Position numbers and translations under genes: made by a program. Source: a virus. From it: 24,385 nucleotides of DNA. The DNA is taken from the IMG/VR virus record IMGVR_UViG_3300018084_000014, positions 1 to 24,385 of that record. The stretch is one strand, 5' to 3'. Shown piece by piece: positions 8,001-16,383 of this stretch. The number at the start of each line of letters is the position of its first letter. Position 1 is the first letter of the stretch. The notes beneath the pieces are model-generated. The model saw nothing but the letters and a program-made list of their open reading frames with translations, did no database searches and had not been told where the DNA came from.

Positions 8001-10408
8001 GTGATGGTATTACACCTAGTATCTACTATCATGGTGATGTTAATCATACCTTTTTTAATACAGAAAAACAGGGTAAACACTACATTGAACACTTTAATGT
8101 AGCTCGTGGTCTTCTTGTTCAATCAGCCGAGACAGGCAACGTAGGTCCACTAAGAGATTACTTAGGTAAGAACTTAGGACATTCTCCTGAGAGATTCATG
8201 TCTTTCTTCGAGGAAGGTGGTGGAGTCCTTAAGCTCTCTGAAGAGCTTAGACTAACTCCTAGCGGTAAGTCTACTTTAGATGTACATAAACTTGAGGATA
8301 TCTACAAGCGTATTCATCCTAACTGGCAGTTCGTACGTCTAGAGGACAACCCACATAACCTGTATAATGGTGGGGTAAATCTACGCTATGCTCAGGAAAG
8401 AGGAGATCCGCTAAATGCTTTTGAAATCCTTGGTTCCAAACATAATCCTGTCTACAATTTCCAACCTGCCAAGTACGTTGATCCTTTCACTACTGCTCAT
8501 CGTGCCGCTGATCAACTTGCTGCTAGCCGCGTGCTTGATGATGTTAGAATAAAGGCAGCAGAAAGATTTGTAGCAGAATTCAGCGATGGTCTTGCCTGGG
8601 ACATCACTCGTCTTAGAGGTGATCCTCTTCAGGCTCTACTCAATGCTCCTATCAAGGCTGACATTGGAGTAGCAGAGAAGCTTGCTATCTGGGATGCTAG
8701 ACGTTCCACTAAGGAACTTATTTCTATTCGTACTGACTTCGAGAATGGTATAGATACTCTTCAACAGAGAGTCTTCGAGACACTAGGAAGTAATGCTAAA
8801 GCTACTAAGGATAGTTCTGCAGTAGCTGAATGGGCTTGGAATACTATCACTAGTCCTATTCAAGCAATGCGTAATGCAGCCTTCTCCTTTAAACAGGGAG
8901 TGTGGAATCCCGCAGCTCTCTACAACCAGGCGCAGGCTATTAATAACATAGCGGCTGTTCTTGGTCCCACTAATGCTCTTAAAGCAGCTACAGCCTCTAC
9001 TCAAGGTTATCTAGTACGTACTTGGGTGGATAACCCAGCAATGCTGCAGAAGTTCGCAGAGAACCTTGAGAAGATTGGGATGTGGAAGGCTTCAGATTTT
9101 GTTGAAGCTAGTCTTGCTTTTAAGAATATAGGATATAATAGAGCTGGTAAGGAAGTAGCAGACTGGAACCAGTATCTAAAAAGTGATATTACACAAGGTA
9201 AACTGGGGCAGGCTTGGGATTGGCACACCGTGATGTTTAGACGGGGTGAAGAAGTCGGTAGGTATACTTCTTGGTATGGCGCCTATGCTGAGTGGCGTAC
9301 TGCCAATCCTATCGCTCGTTTTGATAGCGCGGCTATCACACAGGTACTCAATAGGGCCGATTTCCTTAATCTGAATATGTCCGGTGTAAGCAACTCCATA
9401 CTTCAGAAGGGTGCTCAAGGTCTTCTGACTCAGTTCTTCCATACTCACCTTCGCCAAGCTGAACAACTTTGGGGTGGTAAACTCACATGGCAAGAGGCTA
9501 GTAGATTGCTCACTTGGAATAGCATAGTATATGGTCTCCCTGTAGGTATCGGCGGTCCACTTACCTTCGGTCTCTGGCCTGTCAAGAGTGAAGTCAACAG
9601 GCAACTCACAGATGCCAGGACATCTGGTATTATCCCTGGGTGGATCAATCCTAATGATCATGAGGGTGTCAACTTTGTGATGAATGGACTTGCTTCTGTT
9701 GCTGTTGAAAAAGCACTAGGTATGAAGTTCGATGTAGGTGGCTCAGGTCTAGGTGGTGTCACGCTACTCAGAGATCTCACTAGAGGAGAGAAGGGTAACC
9801 TGGATATCTTCACTGGTGTCGGTGGCCGTAACATGAAGGGTATCATTCAGTCAATGTATCCTTTCTATAGTTATGTAGCCAGTCTTGGTAATGCCCCCTT
9901 AACTCAAGCAGATCTTCAAGATATGCTAGAGAACGTCTCCTCTCTAAATGCTGCTCAGAAAGTGTGGTATGCATACTCTCTTGGTATCTATCAAGGTAAG
10001 GGTGAGAATAGGCTTGAGAACATCAACACTATGCAAGCTCTCTTCAGTGCCCTTACGGGAACTCAGCCTCAAGAGATAGTTGATATGATGGACAACAATG
10101 CCATCTTGAAAGCTATGAAGGATGGTCAAGTTCGATCCAGAGAATTGTTTAATAAAAGCATCATCAGGTACTTTAAAGAGGTATCAGAAGGTAATGATGA
10201 GCAGGCTAAGATACACTGGGATAGAGCTAATAGAGAATTCATTGTAGGCAACTTCAGAGCTGACGAAAAGCTGAAGATGATGCAACAGGCTATGCAAGAC
10301 AATCAGCCCCTTGTCGTACGGGCACAGAAACGCTTCTTAGATAAGCATCAGAATAATCCAGCAGCTTTAGAAGAGTATCTTAAATATCTCAAGAGACGAG
10401 GACTGTAA
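5033..10408 (+). CDS. Giant internal virion / ejection protein (T7 gp16 position)
   Basis: A 1791-residue protein, larger than T7 gp16 (1318 residues). The ATG at 5033 follows GGAGCGGAG. Most of it is predicted helical. Around residues 940-1000 there is a motif I associate with large multi-domain phage virion proteins (LPYRPGGHRTYDYPWVARQA). The C-terminal third (about 1270-1530) has conserved-looking helices (AAFSFKQGVWNPAALYNQAQ; LLTQFFHTHLRQAEQL) and a hydrophobic stretch near 1505 (GLPVGIGGPLTFGLWPV). I see no convincing transglycosylase catalytic motif, unlike gp16. Codon use is not uniform: residues about 364-410, 883-913 and 943-973 are GC-rich. It probably enters the cell with the DNA and forms part of the periplasmic tunnel. 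Confidence 0.65.
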   Translation: MAEPFEPIDQSIGFSFEDPDKRINPDTGAFEGTIPMDFGMGTVATQPPIPGETAQQRATKWTMGINRDSKYQEFLLSQIETGNELKEERLAEQSNAMNVRNAKDAAVQKILESAKGKGLTRRDLGAIQSIQDSPDIGTEDYFAAQFAEKMTNSTTEALLKQKKPDETDFQAMDVLQKVIHLKEGVQRFKEGLEAQYKTHGWTDSPPPGQAFNVRIDANLERFTPLLYDARMRASFFATTGNDLATQYSKYTTMENPSDALKEIKDIATRMYAKNPAAAIQFLNGFASYTTSDANLANIFSVIDFATIPGLATGARLGFNAYSRTAKALGNRTFNPIKVLEESGEVDKAARLIAKEQIRSLGTAEEIAKARSVVPGTLQEASYQDLKNHSTTLQQGTQALEQGTYKLSRERASRITEDIRSRTSLLDDSVTGGTPKVQRLEQEGQALTAAGEATDRIVYKSHPSIVGRVTDIATTNLDDHLTSNYFRTYRIGDKSTPGQLSVVAGKAEGGTALEGRALQAANQTVDLSQYPFTKRQSDRFQKLVGEANLAAAQGNKVAAKQAEELATAYFEKVTGLKMSDVQGRAFMEGKNPTVSRLSLSASNDNRLLQGKTAKDLGKVIPARDTFERNVALMKELRGVITSTFADDTIKPFVTEANAIYSAEREFGFHPNSYRTKEFGGGWVVEYKHPIDETSISAREALRIETKHENPPGLRSFIAAALPVSKDSKLSANMMEAAKLAGYSVKNQFELVKKFMDPISELKRQVGKKDWDTFKGFLNEQKNYKKGDEYGRFSRSFGEFEQDFFKYSGRIPTEAEHSAYWAYVQLNDIDWVINNLGIYRDKTRQGIMMYGLPTNAELGKSVAMNIEGKVIEKLPDSKVPYGFLIWDRDPAAAQAGFFRSDRRGPPGEGKWMQQVRQRVADGELKVIHVGPETSQVLKDQYGLKLPRGRVDYVLVDEIHSSPLPFQQLPYRPGGHRTYDYPWVARQANVNVSDGITPSIYYHGDVNHTFFNTEKQGKHYIEHFNVARGLLVQSAETGNVGPLRDYLGKNLGHSPERFMSFFEEGGGVLKLSEELRLTPSGKSTLDVHKLEDIYKRIHPNWQFVRLEDNPHNLYNGGVNLRYAQERGDPLNAFEILGSKHNPVYNFQPAKYVDPFTTAHRAADQLAASRVLDDVRIKAAERFVAEFSDGLAWDITRLRGDPLQALLNAPIKADIGVAEKLAIWDARRSTKELISIRTDFENGIDTLQQRVFETLGSNAKATKDSSAVAEWAWNTITSPIQAMRNAAFSFKQGVWNPAALYNQAQAINNIAAVLGPTNALKAATASTQGYLVRTWVDNPAMLQKFAENLEKIGMWKASDFVEASLAFKNIGYNRAGKEVADWNQYLKSDITQGKLGQAWDWHTVMFRRGEEVGRYTSWYGAYAEWRTANPIARFDSAAITQVLNRADFLNLNMSGVSNSILQKGAQGLLTQFFHTHLRQAEQLWGGKLTWQEASRLLTWNSIVYGLPVGIGGPLTFGLWPVKSEVNRQLTDARTSGIIPGWINPNDHEGVNFVMNGLASVAVEKALGMKFDVGGSGLGGVTLLRDLTRGEKGNLDIFTGVGGRNMKGIIQSMYPFYSYVASLGNAPLTQADLQDMLENVSSLNAAQKVWYAYSLGIYQGKGENRLENINTMQALFSALTGTQPQEIVDMMDNNAILKAMKDGQVRSRELFNKSIIRYFKEVSEGNDEQAKIHWDRANREFIVGNFRADEKLKMMQQAMQDNQPLVVRAQKRFLDKHQNNPAALEEYLKYLKRRGL

Positions 10409-12819
10409 TGGCTACTAACAACACCTTTAATATCGATCAGCCTGGTAAGGATTCTGACTACACTGACAAGTCTAAGGGAATGATTCCTGACTTGTCAACA
10501 GCCAATATCTTTGAGAGTGTTGCAACTATTGGTGAATCAGCCATTAAAGGTATCAACGAACTCTTCAAGGTTAAGATCAGAGACGAAGCTACTGCTGGTG
10601 TAGATGCTATCCGTGATCGTGAGATCAATATGGGTGCTCAGCAGAAAGGTTATGGTACTCAGGTTCCTCAAGAGATCAATACTGCAGCCAATCGTCTACA
10701 GACCATGAAGAGTGCAAAGGAATCAGGTCAGATTGGAGATAGTCACTACTTTCTTCTTTTAGATAGTGAAGCTAGACGCCTGCGTTCTAGGTATCCCGGA
10801 CATCGTGAGTACGTAGATAATGTGATGCAAGATCTAACGGGGACGACTCCCGCCAATCATGCCATCTCCATGATGAAAGCAGAGCTAAACAAGACAGATA
10901 AGAACAACGATCTTAACAATGAATATCATTGGGCACGTGATCATGGTGGACCGATAGCTGAGTCACTTGCTCGTGGAGAGCAGCCTGATCTTGCTACTGC
11001 TCGTAAGTACAACGCTCAACACGGAGTGCAGTTAGCGCAGAAGAAAGCTTTTGACGGACAGCTGGATACTGATAAGAAGAAGAGAGAGACTAATTACCAT
11101 CAAGTAGAAGATGCTGCTATCAAGAGAGTCTTTGGTGCAAAGGGTCTTATGGATGGTGCAGCCATGGAGATCCAAGGAGTAGATCCTAAGGCTCTTGCTG
11201 AGGCTTCTATTAGATTTAGAACAGAAGCGGAGAAGGGTGTAGTTAGCCCTGAAGCAACTAAGGCGCTAGATCTAGCTCTTGTCAAGAATAAAGAAGATAG
11301 CTGGAAAGCATTCAATGCGGAACTAGACAAGGTTGGATATGACACAAATGGCAAGCCCTTTACGTTAAGAAGCGAGCTTTCTAACGAGGGGTATAAGCGT
11401 CTTGAAGAAAGATATAATCAAGATATTGAGAGACGCCACAAGGCCTATAAAGCAGGTGATGTAGCTTATATGTCTACTGAAGTTGACCTAGTTAAGTCTC
11501 GCGAGAATGGTGCAATTCTTAGATTGATTGACTCTGCTCCCTATATGGAGCGTCTTAATGCACATCGTAAATTAGGTGGAGATTCATTAACTAACTCCAT
11601 GCTTTCTTTCAGTAGTCCTCTTCTCACTGAATCCCAGAGAACTATGGATAGATATATTATCCAAGGTATTGGTAATTCAAAAGAGAACGTAGCCATTACA
11701 TTAAATACTGCCGAAGCTCATATGACAGCAGCAGGTTTTACTAAAGAACAGATAGCGGAGTCTAAAGGTAGAACTGTTAAAGGTATTACAGATGCTCTTG
11801 CTAGTGGTGGACTGACCAAGGAGCAAGCTGATGCTACTGCTAATTGGTTATTCTCAGGTGCTCCTGAAAATAAAGATTTTTATTCTAAAGCGGGAGGCGC
11901 ACAAGATCAACTATTCAAACAGCTACTTCAGCCTGGTATTACTGAAGATATCTTTCGTAGAGGTAATGAAGTAATCAAGAAGAACTACACTAACTTCGTA
12001 GACATGGTTGTCAATAGACGCCTCGAAGGTGATCAGAATGCAACAGGTTTTAACCAGGTTGCACAGTTAGCTAATACTCCCTCTACTTGGGGTGTTAAGT
12101 ACAATTCAGAGACTAAGACCTTTGATGCTGTTCAAGTACAAGCAAAGATTGATGAAGCTCAACGACAAACTCCTGCAAATAAATCTAATTATATTTTAGG
12201 CTCAGGTAAAGATAACTCAGATTCCATGGCCTTCAGGAATAGGGCTATGGCAGCTGCACGAGATCTTAATGTTACTATGAAGCACTATGTTCCTGTAGCA
12301 GATAAACTAGGTAGAGATTCTAATCTCTTTCCAATAAATGTTTCACTATCTCTTGGTCTTGTACAGGGACCTGATGGTATCTTTGTTGCTGCTCCTAAAA
12401 CTAGGATACCTCAACCTGTAAGTAATGCTCCTCTTGCTCCTCTACAACTACTTCCAACTACTCAAGGAGCATCCCCTAAAGCGGGACTTGAGCCTCAAGG
12501 AGATGGAGAAGATGTAGCTGGAAAGAAGCAAGGAAGAATAGTACCTACCTTTGACACTACTGTAAACCCAGGGGATAGAACTAGAAGTTTTGCTCCTAAT
12601 ATTCCACCTGCATCTACTCCACAAAGTACTTTAACTGAAGGAGATCGTACAATTAATCCTACACTTGAGAGACTGAAGGCTCTCGGCAAAATGCCTACTG
12701 AGACCGAGGCTCAACGCAAGGCTCGCAATAAGGCGATGGATAATTTGCTAAAAAATCCTGAAGTACAGAATCGTATTGATCGAAAAAGAAATATTCCAGT
12801 ATATAGGCCCAAAGAATAA
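10408..12819 (+). CDS. Large internal virion protein, T7 gp15-like by size and position
   Basis: An 803-residue, strongly helical, charged protein with no transmembrane segments; T7 gp15 is 747 residues. The N-terminus is flexible, then come Arg/Asp/Gln-rich helices. Residues about 655-750 are Pro/Gly/Thr-rich and probably disordered. The extreme C-terminus is basic (RIDRKRNIPVYRPKE) and recalls the basic end of T7 gp15 (KFIYGRKE), a weak resemblance from memory. The start overlaps the upstream stop in TAATG and the stop overlaps the next start the same way, so the three large genes should be made in linked amounts. In T7 the gp15 gene precedes gp16; here the order would be reversed, so the assignment is tentative. 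Confidence 0.5.
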   Translation: MATNNTFNIDQPGKDSDYTDKSKGMIPDLSTANIFESVATIGESAIKGINELFKVKIRDEATAGVDAIRDREINMGAQQKGYGTQVPQEINTAANRLQTMKSAKESGQIGDSHYFLLLDSEARRLRSRYPGHREYVDNVMQDLTGTTPANHAISMMKAELNKTDKNNDLNNEYHWARDHGGPIAESLARGEQPDLATARKYNAQHGVQLAQKKAFDGQLDTDKKKRETNYHQVEDAAIKRVFGAKGLMDGAAMEIQGVDPKALAEASIRFRTEAEKGVVSPEATKALDLALVKNKEDSWKAFNAELDKVGYDTNGKPFTLRSELSNEGYKRLEERYNQDIERRHKAYKAGDVAYMSTEVDLVKSRENGAILRLIDSAPYMERLNAHRKLGGDSLTNSMLSFSSPLLTESQRTMDRYIIQGIGNSKENVAITLNTAEAHMTAAGFTKEQIAESKGRTVKGITDALASGGLTKEQADATANWLFSGAPENKDFYSKAGGAQDQLFKQLLQPGITEDIFRRGNEVIKKNYTNFVDMVVNRRLEGDQNATGFNQVAQLANTPSTWGVKYNSETKTFDAVQVQAKIDEAQRQTPANKSNYILGSGKDNSDSMAFRNRAMAAARDLNVTMKHYVPVADKLGRDSNLFPINVSLSLGLVQGPDGIFVAAPKTRIPQPVSNAPLAPLQLLPTTQGASPKAGLEPQGDGEDVAGKKQGRIVPTFDTTVNPGDRTRSFAPNIPPASTPQSTLTEGDRTINPTLERLKALGKMPTETEAQRKARNKAMDNLLKNPEVQNRIDRKRNIPVYRPKE

Positions 12820-15800
12820 TGCCAATCACTCCAGACTTCGGTAGGTTTCAATTTCCTCAAGACGTAGATACAGAGGAAGTAGGTGCCGGCCCATGGACTA
12901 AGGATATGCAGCCTGGTTCCAGAACACCAGAGTATCTACCTGATGAGCAAGGTATTGCAGGTCCTCGAAAGGATGACCCACGTTCACCCTACTATCGGAT
13001 GGAACGCGGCAATCCATATCCTCAAGGCTACTGGAATAGGGCAGAAATAGATCCAATGGATAGTCTCATCCATACTGTAAGTACTACTCTGCCAGGTGTA
13101 CCTCCTCGTCCATATCCCATGGATGGTAGGTTCAAAGCTCTTAATCCTCCCATTCCAGGAAGCATTGATGAAATCGATATGTGGGATAGAGTTGGTGGAT
13201 CACAAAGATTAGATGATATCCCCGATGCTTGGGAAAGATATCAAGATGACATGCGTATTCCTGGTGAAGATGGATTTCCTCATCCCGGCACTACGGTACA
13301 GCAACAGGATACTACTGAAGAATCCAAGACTCCTACATCTGGAAGAGATTCTTTAAAACTGAATGATCAAGAAGAAGCACTCTATCAAAGACATCTAAGT
13401 AATCTATATGGTAAGGGGGGAGTAGATAATGCTGATAAATCTAGATCATCTCTTAAGATCACTACAGCTGAGATCGATGGTAGATACTATGTAATTCCTA
13501 CTGTTCGTGATGGTAAGATTCTAGATAGCCGTGAAGCTATTGCTGCAGCAATTGATGAAGGATTGGATAAGTTTCCAGCGTATGCTTCTCAAGAAGAGGC
13601 TGCTGCTCGCTATGATCAGATGCATCAGTTCATGGAGAAGGATACCCAAAAGTATCAGGAGAACACTGCAGATCTTGGCGGTAGCGTAGGTGCCTTAGGA
13701 GAAATGGAGAAACCTGAGACCAAGACTGATCCTATGCGTGGCACTGAGAGTGCGTCTTCTCTAGGTTTATTTCTTTCTCAAGACTCAGCTGGCGGAGTAG
13801 GCAAAGGTCTTGCTCCTCAACTACTTGAGGCCTTCGCTGAAGATGTATCTAGATTCACACAGACAGGGGATCCTAAGGCTGCCTTTAGAATAGCAACCAT
13901 GGTTGCTGGCGGAGGCTTTGCTCGCGGAGCAGTCTCAGCAGAAGCTAAGGGTACTCTAGGGATGGCTGGAGGTAAGCCACCCACAGGTCCTATAAAAGGA
14001 GTTATAGAAGGCGGGGCAGAAAACACAGGGATAGTACGTATCCCAGATAAACTTAAGTATGATGTTGAGATAGCTACCAAGTCAGAAGACTTGCTACCTA
14101 TCGGTACAGTTATGGATGAGCTTGATAAGCTTCTACCTAAACTCAATCCACTATCTCAAGATGCTAAGGATGCTGCTGCTCTATACAAGAGACTAGCAGA
14201 TCGTGAAGAACATCTATATGGTATTGGTAAATCCTATGAAGTAAAAGAGATCCATCAGCTAATGGCTGATAGAGGTATCACGCCAGATACCCTCTTGTGG
14301 CATGCTATGGAAGCCCTACGTAATCGTATAGATGACGCTAGAGAGACACTAGTAGCTAATCCTAATATGACATATCAGCGTAAGTACTCTCTTAATAAAG
14401 AAATCAGAGACGCTCAGAAGAGACTAGACGATCATCTAACCTATGCTGAGAGAGATCTAGGTTACAAAGAAACCCTGCAGATCAATCCAACTAAATATGA
14501 AGAGACTGCGTTAAATGCAAGTTGGGATGAATTAGGTAAGAAGATTGGAGTATCTGCTAATGATGCTAGATTACAGGTATTCGAAGGTGGTAAAGAGATA
14601 CATGATACTATTAAGGCAATCTTAAAAGATGCTAAAGATCAACTTGTTAAATCTTCAAGAGCTAATACCGATCATCCTGAGCTGATACGTCAGAAAACTG
14701 TATATTACGAAGCAATAAAAGAAGCAGAGTCTTGGTATAAGAGTATTGAACATATCGCAAGAACCACTAAAGAAATACCAGAAGCCGGTACCGCTATCAT
14801 TATGGACATGCAGAAGCGAATTGATCGTGTTATGGAGAAAGCTTCTAATGCTAAGAAGCTCATAGATAACTGGCCCGCTCCAGAAGTACAACAACAACTA
14901 CCTGGTATCAAGAGTCCTCCTGCCAACATGGCTCAGCAGCAATATAAGACTGGTGATACAATCTCGAAGGATCCTAATCAATTAGAACTTAACTTCCAGC
15001 ATGGCCATCGTACTATTGAAGAGCGTGCACCTATCCACTACAGGGAAATGAGAGCAGCTATCCCTAAGCATCCTGAGACTGGTGAAAAGGATATGGGGCT
15101 CTTCAATAAGACTATTGAAGCAGTAGCAGGCTCACGTAAAGAATGGAAAGATCTATCTAAGGAAGAGAGACAGAAGATATACAATACTGTCATCACTCAT
15201 GACTACAATCCAGGTAGGAAGGATCTCTCAGCAGCAAGAACACCAGAAGATCTTATTCATTTCAAAGAATCGAATAGACCGTCTTATCCCGGAAATGATT
15301 TGGAATCTGCTTTAAACTTTAATAGACATGCTGAAGAAGCTGTAGCAGCTAAACAGGCCGATATTGTTGCAGTAGAAAATGCTATGAAGAGTTTTCCTGA
15401 AGGATACATGGCTCATCCAGATTCTGTTAAAATATTAAAAGATCTGAAAGATGAACTTGGAAAGATGCAAGAACTACATCAAACATTTTATAAGCAATCT
15501 AAAAAGAGACATGGTAAAGATTTTACTGATGAGATAAAACGAAGATCTGAGGCAAGTGATCTAGGAGCAGCACGTACTCCTCCGGAGCTTATCCACTATC
15601 GCCAAGCCGGTGAACTACGTACCGGATCAGGTAGAGAGGGGGTTGGCGCGGTCTACTGGGATCAGATAAGAAGTAAGGCAAGTCCTGATTTACTATCCCA
15701 GTTAAAAGAGACTGCTGTACAAGCCCATGAAGCGGGTCAAGGTTACTCAACCATCCGTGACACGATCCTCAAGGAGCACAACATTAAAGCGAGTGACTCC

Positions 15801-15839
15801 ACCGTACGTCAATGGGTTCTTGAGGGAAAGAAGAAGTAA
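12819..15839 (+). CDS. Large virion-associated protein with a phage LYQRHL-type domain and a possible HTH tail
   Basis: A 1006-residue protein. Residues 1-175 are Pro/Gly/Asp-rich and probably disordered. Residues about 181-276 form a domain I recognise from many phage virion-region proteins: LNDQEEALYQRHLSNLYGKG, then VDN..KSRS, then YYVIPTVRDGKIL, then FPAYASQEEAAARYDQMHQF. Residues 330-400 are Gly/Ala-rich. The motif DL(S/G)AARTP..LIH(F/Y) occurs twice (802-815 and 914-927). The last 32 residues (GYSTIRDTILKEHNIKASDS followed by TVRQWV) look like a helix-turn-helix. It is the last gene of the rightward block and ends just before the convergent terminator. A third ejection protein or head-tail scaffold component is likely; the exact role is unknown. 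Confidence 0.55.
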   Translation: MPITPDFGRFQFPQDVDTEEVGAGPWTKDMQPGSRTPEYLPDEQGIAGPRKDDPRSPYYRMERGNPYPQGYWNRAEIDPMDSLIHTVSTTLPGVPPRPYPMDGRFKALNPPIPGSIDEIDMWDRVGGSQRLDDIPDAWERYQDDMRIPGEDGFPHPGTTVQQQDTTEESKTPTSGRDSLKLNDQEEALYQRHLSNLYGKGGVDNADKSRSSLKITTAEIDGRYYVIPTVRDGKILDSREAIAAAIDEGLDKFPAYASQEEAAARYDQMHQFMEKDTQKYQENTADLGGSVGALGEMEKPETKTDPMRGTESASSLGLFLSQDSAGGVGKGLAPQLLEAFAEDVSRFTQTGDPKAAFRIATMVAGGGFARGAVSAEAKGTLGMAGGKPPTGPIKGVIEGGAENTGIVRIPDKLKYDVEIATKSEDLLPIGTVMDELDKLLPKLNPLSQDAKDAAALYKRLADREEHLYGIGKSYEVKEIHQLMADRGITPDTLLWHAMEALRNRIDDARETLVANPNMTYQRKYSLNKEIRDAQKRLDDHLTYAERDLGYKETLQINPTKYEETALNASWDELGKKIGVSANDARLQVFEGGKEIHDTIKAILKDAKDQLVKSSRANTDHPELIRQKTVYYEAIKEAESWYKSIEHIARTTKEIPEAGTAIIMDMQKRIDRVMEKASNAKKLIDNWPAPEVQQQLPGIKSPPANMAQQQYKTGDTISKDPNQLELNFQHGHRTIEERAPIHYREMRAAIPKHPETGEKDMGLFNKTIEAVAGSRKEWKDLSKEERQKIYNTVITHDYNPGRKDLSAARTPEDLIHFKESNRPSYPGNDLESALNFNRHAEEAVAAKQADIVAVENAMKSFPEGYMAHPDSVKILKDLKDELGKMQELHQTFYKQSKKRHGKDFTDEIKRRSEASDLGAARTPPELIHYRQAGELRTGSGREGVGAVYWDQIRSKASPDLLSQLKETAVQAHEAGQGYSTIRDTILKEHNIKASDSTVRQWVLEGKKK

Positions 15840-15849
15840 AACTACGTAG

Positions 15850-15866
15850 TTGCTTCTGCGAAGCAA
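15850..15866 (+). repeat. Short perfect hairpin between the convergent operons
   Basis: TTGCTTC and GAAGCAA form a 7-bp stem around the loop TGC, just after the last rightward gene. Its core GCTTCTGCGAAGCA (15852-15865) is also found on the minus strand at 18297-18310, again within a hairpin. It is followed by A-rich sequence, so it is not itself a rightward intrinsic terminator. It may protect the 3' end of messages or pause RNA polymerase. Confidence 0.5.
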
Positions 15867-15871
15867 AAGAA

Positions 15872-15893
15872 AAGGGACCTTAACAGGTCCCTT
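15872..15893. terminator. Bidirectional intrinsic terminator between convergent operons
   Basis: The stem AAGGGACCT/AGGTCCCTT (9 bp, perfect) closes a TAAC loop. On the plus strand it is followed by CTTTCATTCTT, and on the minus strand by TTTTCTTTT, so both transcripts get a U-rich tail. It lies where the two blocks meet. The stop codon of the last leftward gene (15880-15882) falls at the top of the stem and loop. Confidence 0.85.
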
Positions 15894-16098
15894 CTTTCAT
15901 TCTTACACAAGTACCATAAGGAAATTTATCATAAAGGATAAGGTCTCCAGTCAATATCATTTCTTCTATCTTTGCTTTACCTTCTCCTTCATGAAGTCCT
16001 TTAGTATCGTGAACAGTCTCTAAAGGAGTATCCCAGGCTTTACGTAGATTAAAGAATCTTTCTATCCATTCCGTCAAACTCAATGTCTTCGTCATCAT
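15880..16098 (-). CDS. Small hypothetical protein, last gene of the leftward block
   Basis: A 72-residue acidic/helical protein (MMTKTLSLTEWIERFFNLRK at the N-terminus) of unknown function. I chose the ATG at 16098, since AGGGAAA lies 5-6 bases upstream; an in-frame GTG at 16113 has no such site. Its first 50 bases overlap the end of the preceding gene in another frame. The stop codon lies within the terminator hairpin, so translating ribosomes would reach the hairpin as it forms. Confidence 0.55.
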   Translation of the reverse strand: MMTKTLSLTEWIERFFNLRKAWDTPLETVHDTKGLHEGEGKAKIEEMILTGDLILYDKFPYGTCVRMKEGTC

Positions 16099-16246
16099 AG
16101 ATTTCCCTAACACTTAACTTCTTACGCACTCTCTTCAGCTCTATAGTCTTAGGACTGTAGAGTTTATTTGTTCGTAGCTCCTTGGCAATTAGATTACGCT
16201 TCCTTCGCATAGCACGCTTCTTTGACTTAGTTGGTAAATCGTCCAT
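16049..16246 (-). CDS. Small very basic hypothetical protein
   Basis: A 65-residue protein whose N-terminal 45 residues are dominated by Lys and Arg (KSKKRAMRRKRNLIAKEL), followed by an acidic end (REIYDDEDIEFDG). The charge suggests nucleic-acid binding, but no family is recognised. The ATG at 16246 lacks a clear ribosome site but overlaps the stop of the upstream 45-residue gene in TAATG, so it should be read by re-initiating ribosomes. That junction is the main evidence that it is real. Confidence 0.5.
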   Translation of the reverse strand: MDDLPTKSKKRAMRRKRNLIAKELRTNKLYSPKTIELKRVRKKLSVREIYDDEDIEFDGMDRKIL

Positions 16247-16383
16247 TATAGATAGGCCGTCTTTAATCTTCTAAGGATAATCTCATGATCTAATTTAGGT
16301 TCATATACTTGCCAATCATCCATTCCATATTTTCGAACAAGCATCCAGATACCTGTAGATTTCTTTTCAAATTTAACATCCAT
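16246..16383 (-). CDS. 45-residue hypothetical protein (short gene)
   Basis: Sequence read from the minus strand: MDVKFEKKSTGIWMLVRKYG, then MDDWQVYEPKLDHEIILRRL, then KTAYL and a stop. It fills exactly the space between the endonuclease gene and the basic-protein gene, with TAATG overlaps at both ends (16383 and 16246). The alternating aromatic/charged pattern (GIWMLVRKYG; WQVYEP) looks like a real small beta-alpha fold. No function is recognised. Confidence 0.6.
   Translation of the reverse strand: MDVKFEKKSTGIWMLVRKYGMDDWQVYEPKLDHEIILRRLKTAYL

Noticed and set aside
9176-9661. 161-codon minus-strand open frame opposite the giant virion gene
   Set aside because: Shadow of the coding strand; no ribosome site or recognisable motif.
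5033-10408. Lytic transglycosylase domain as in T7 gp16
   Set aside because: I found no convincing catalytic Glu with the usual flanking motif in the N-terminal part.
13817-14146. 109-codon minus-strand open frame
   Set aside because: Low-complexity Ser/Ala/Pro shadow of the Gly/Ala-rich part of the 1006-residue protein.
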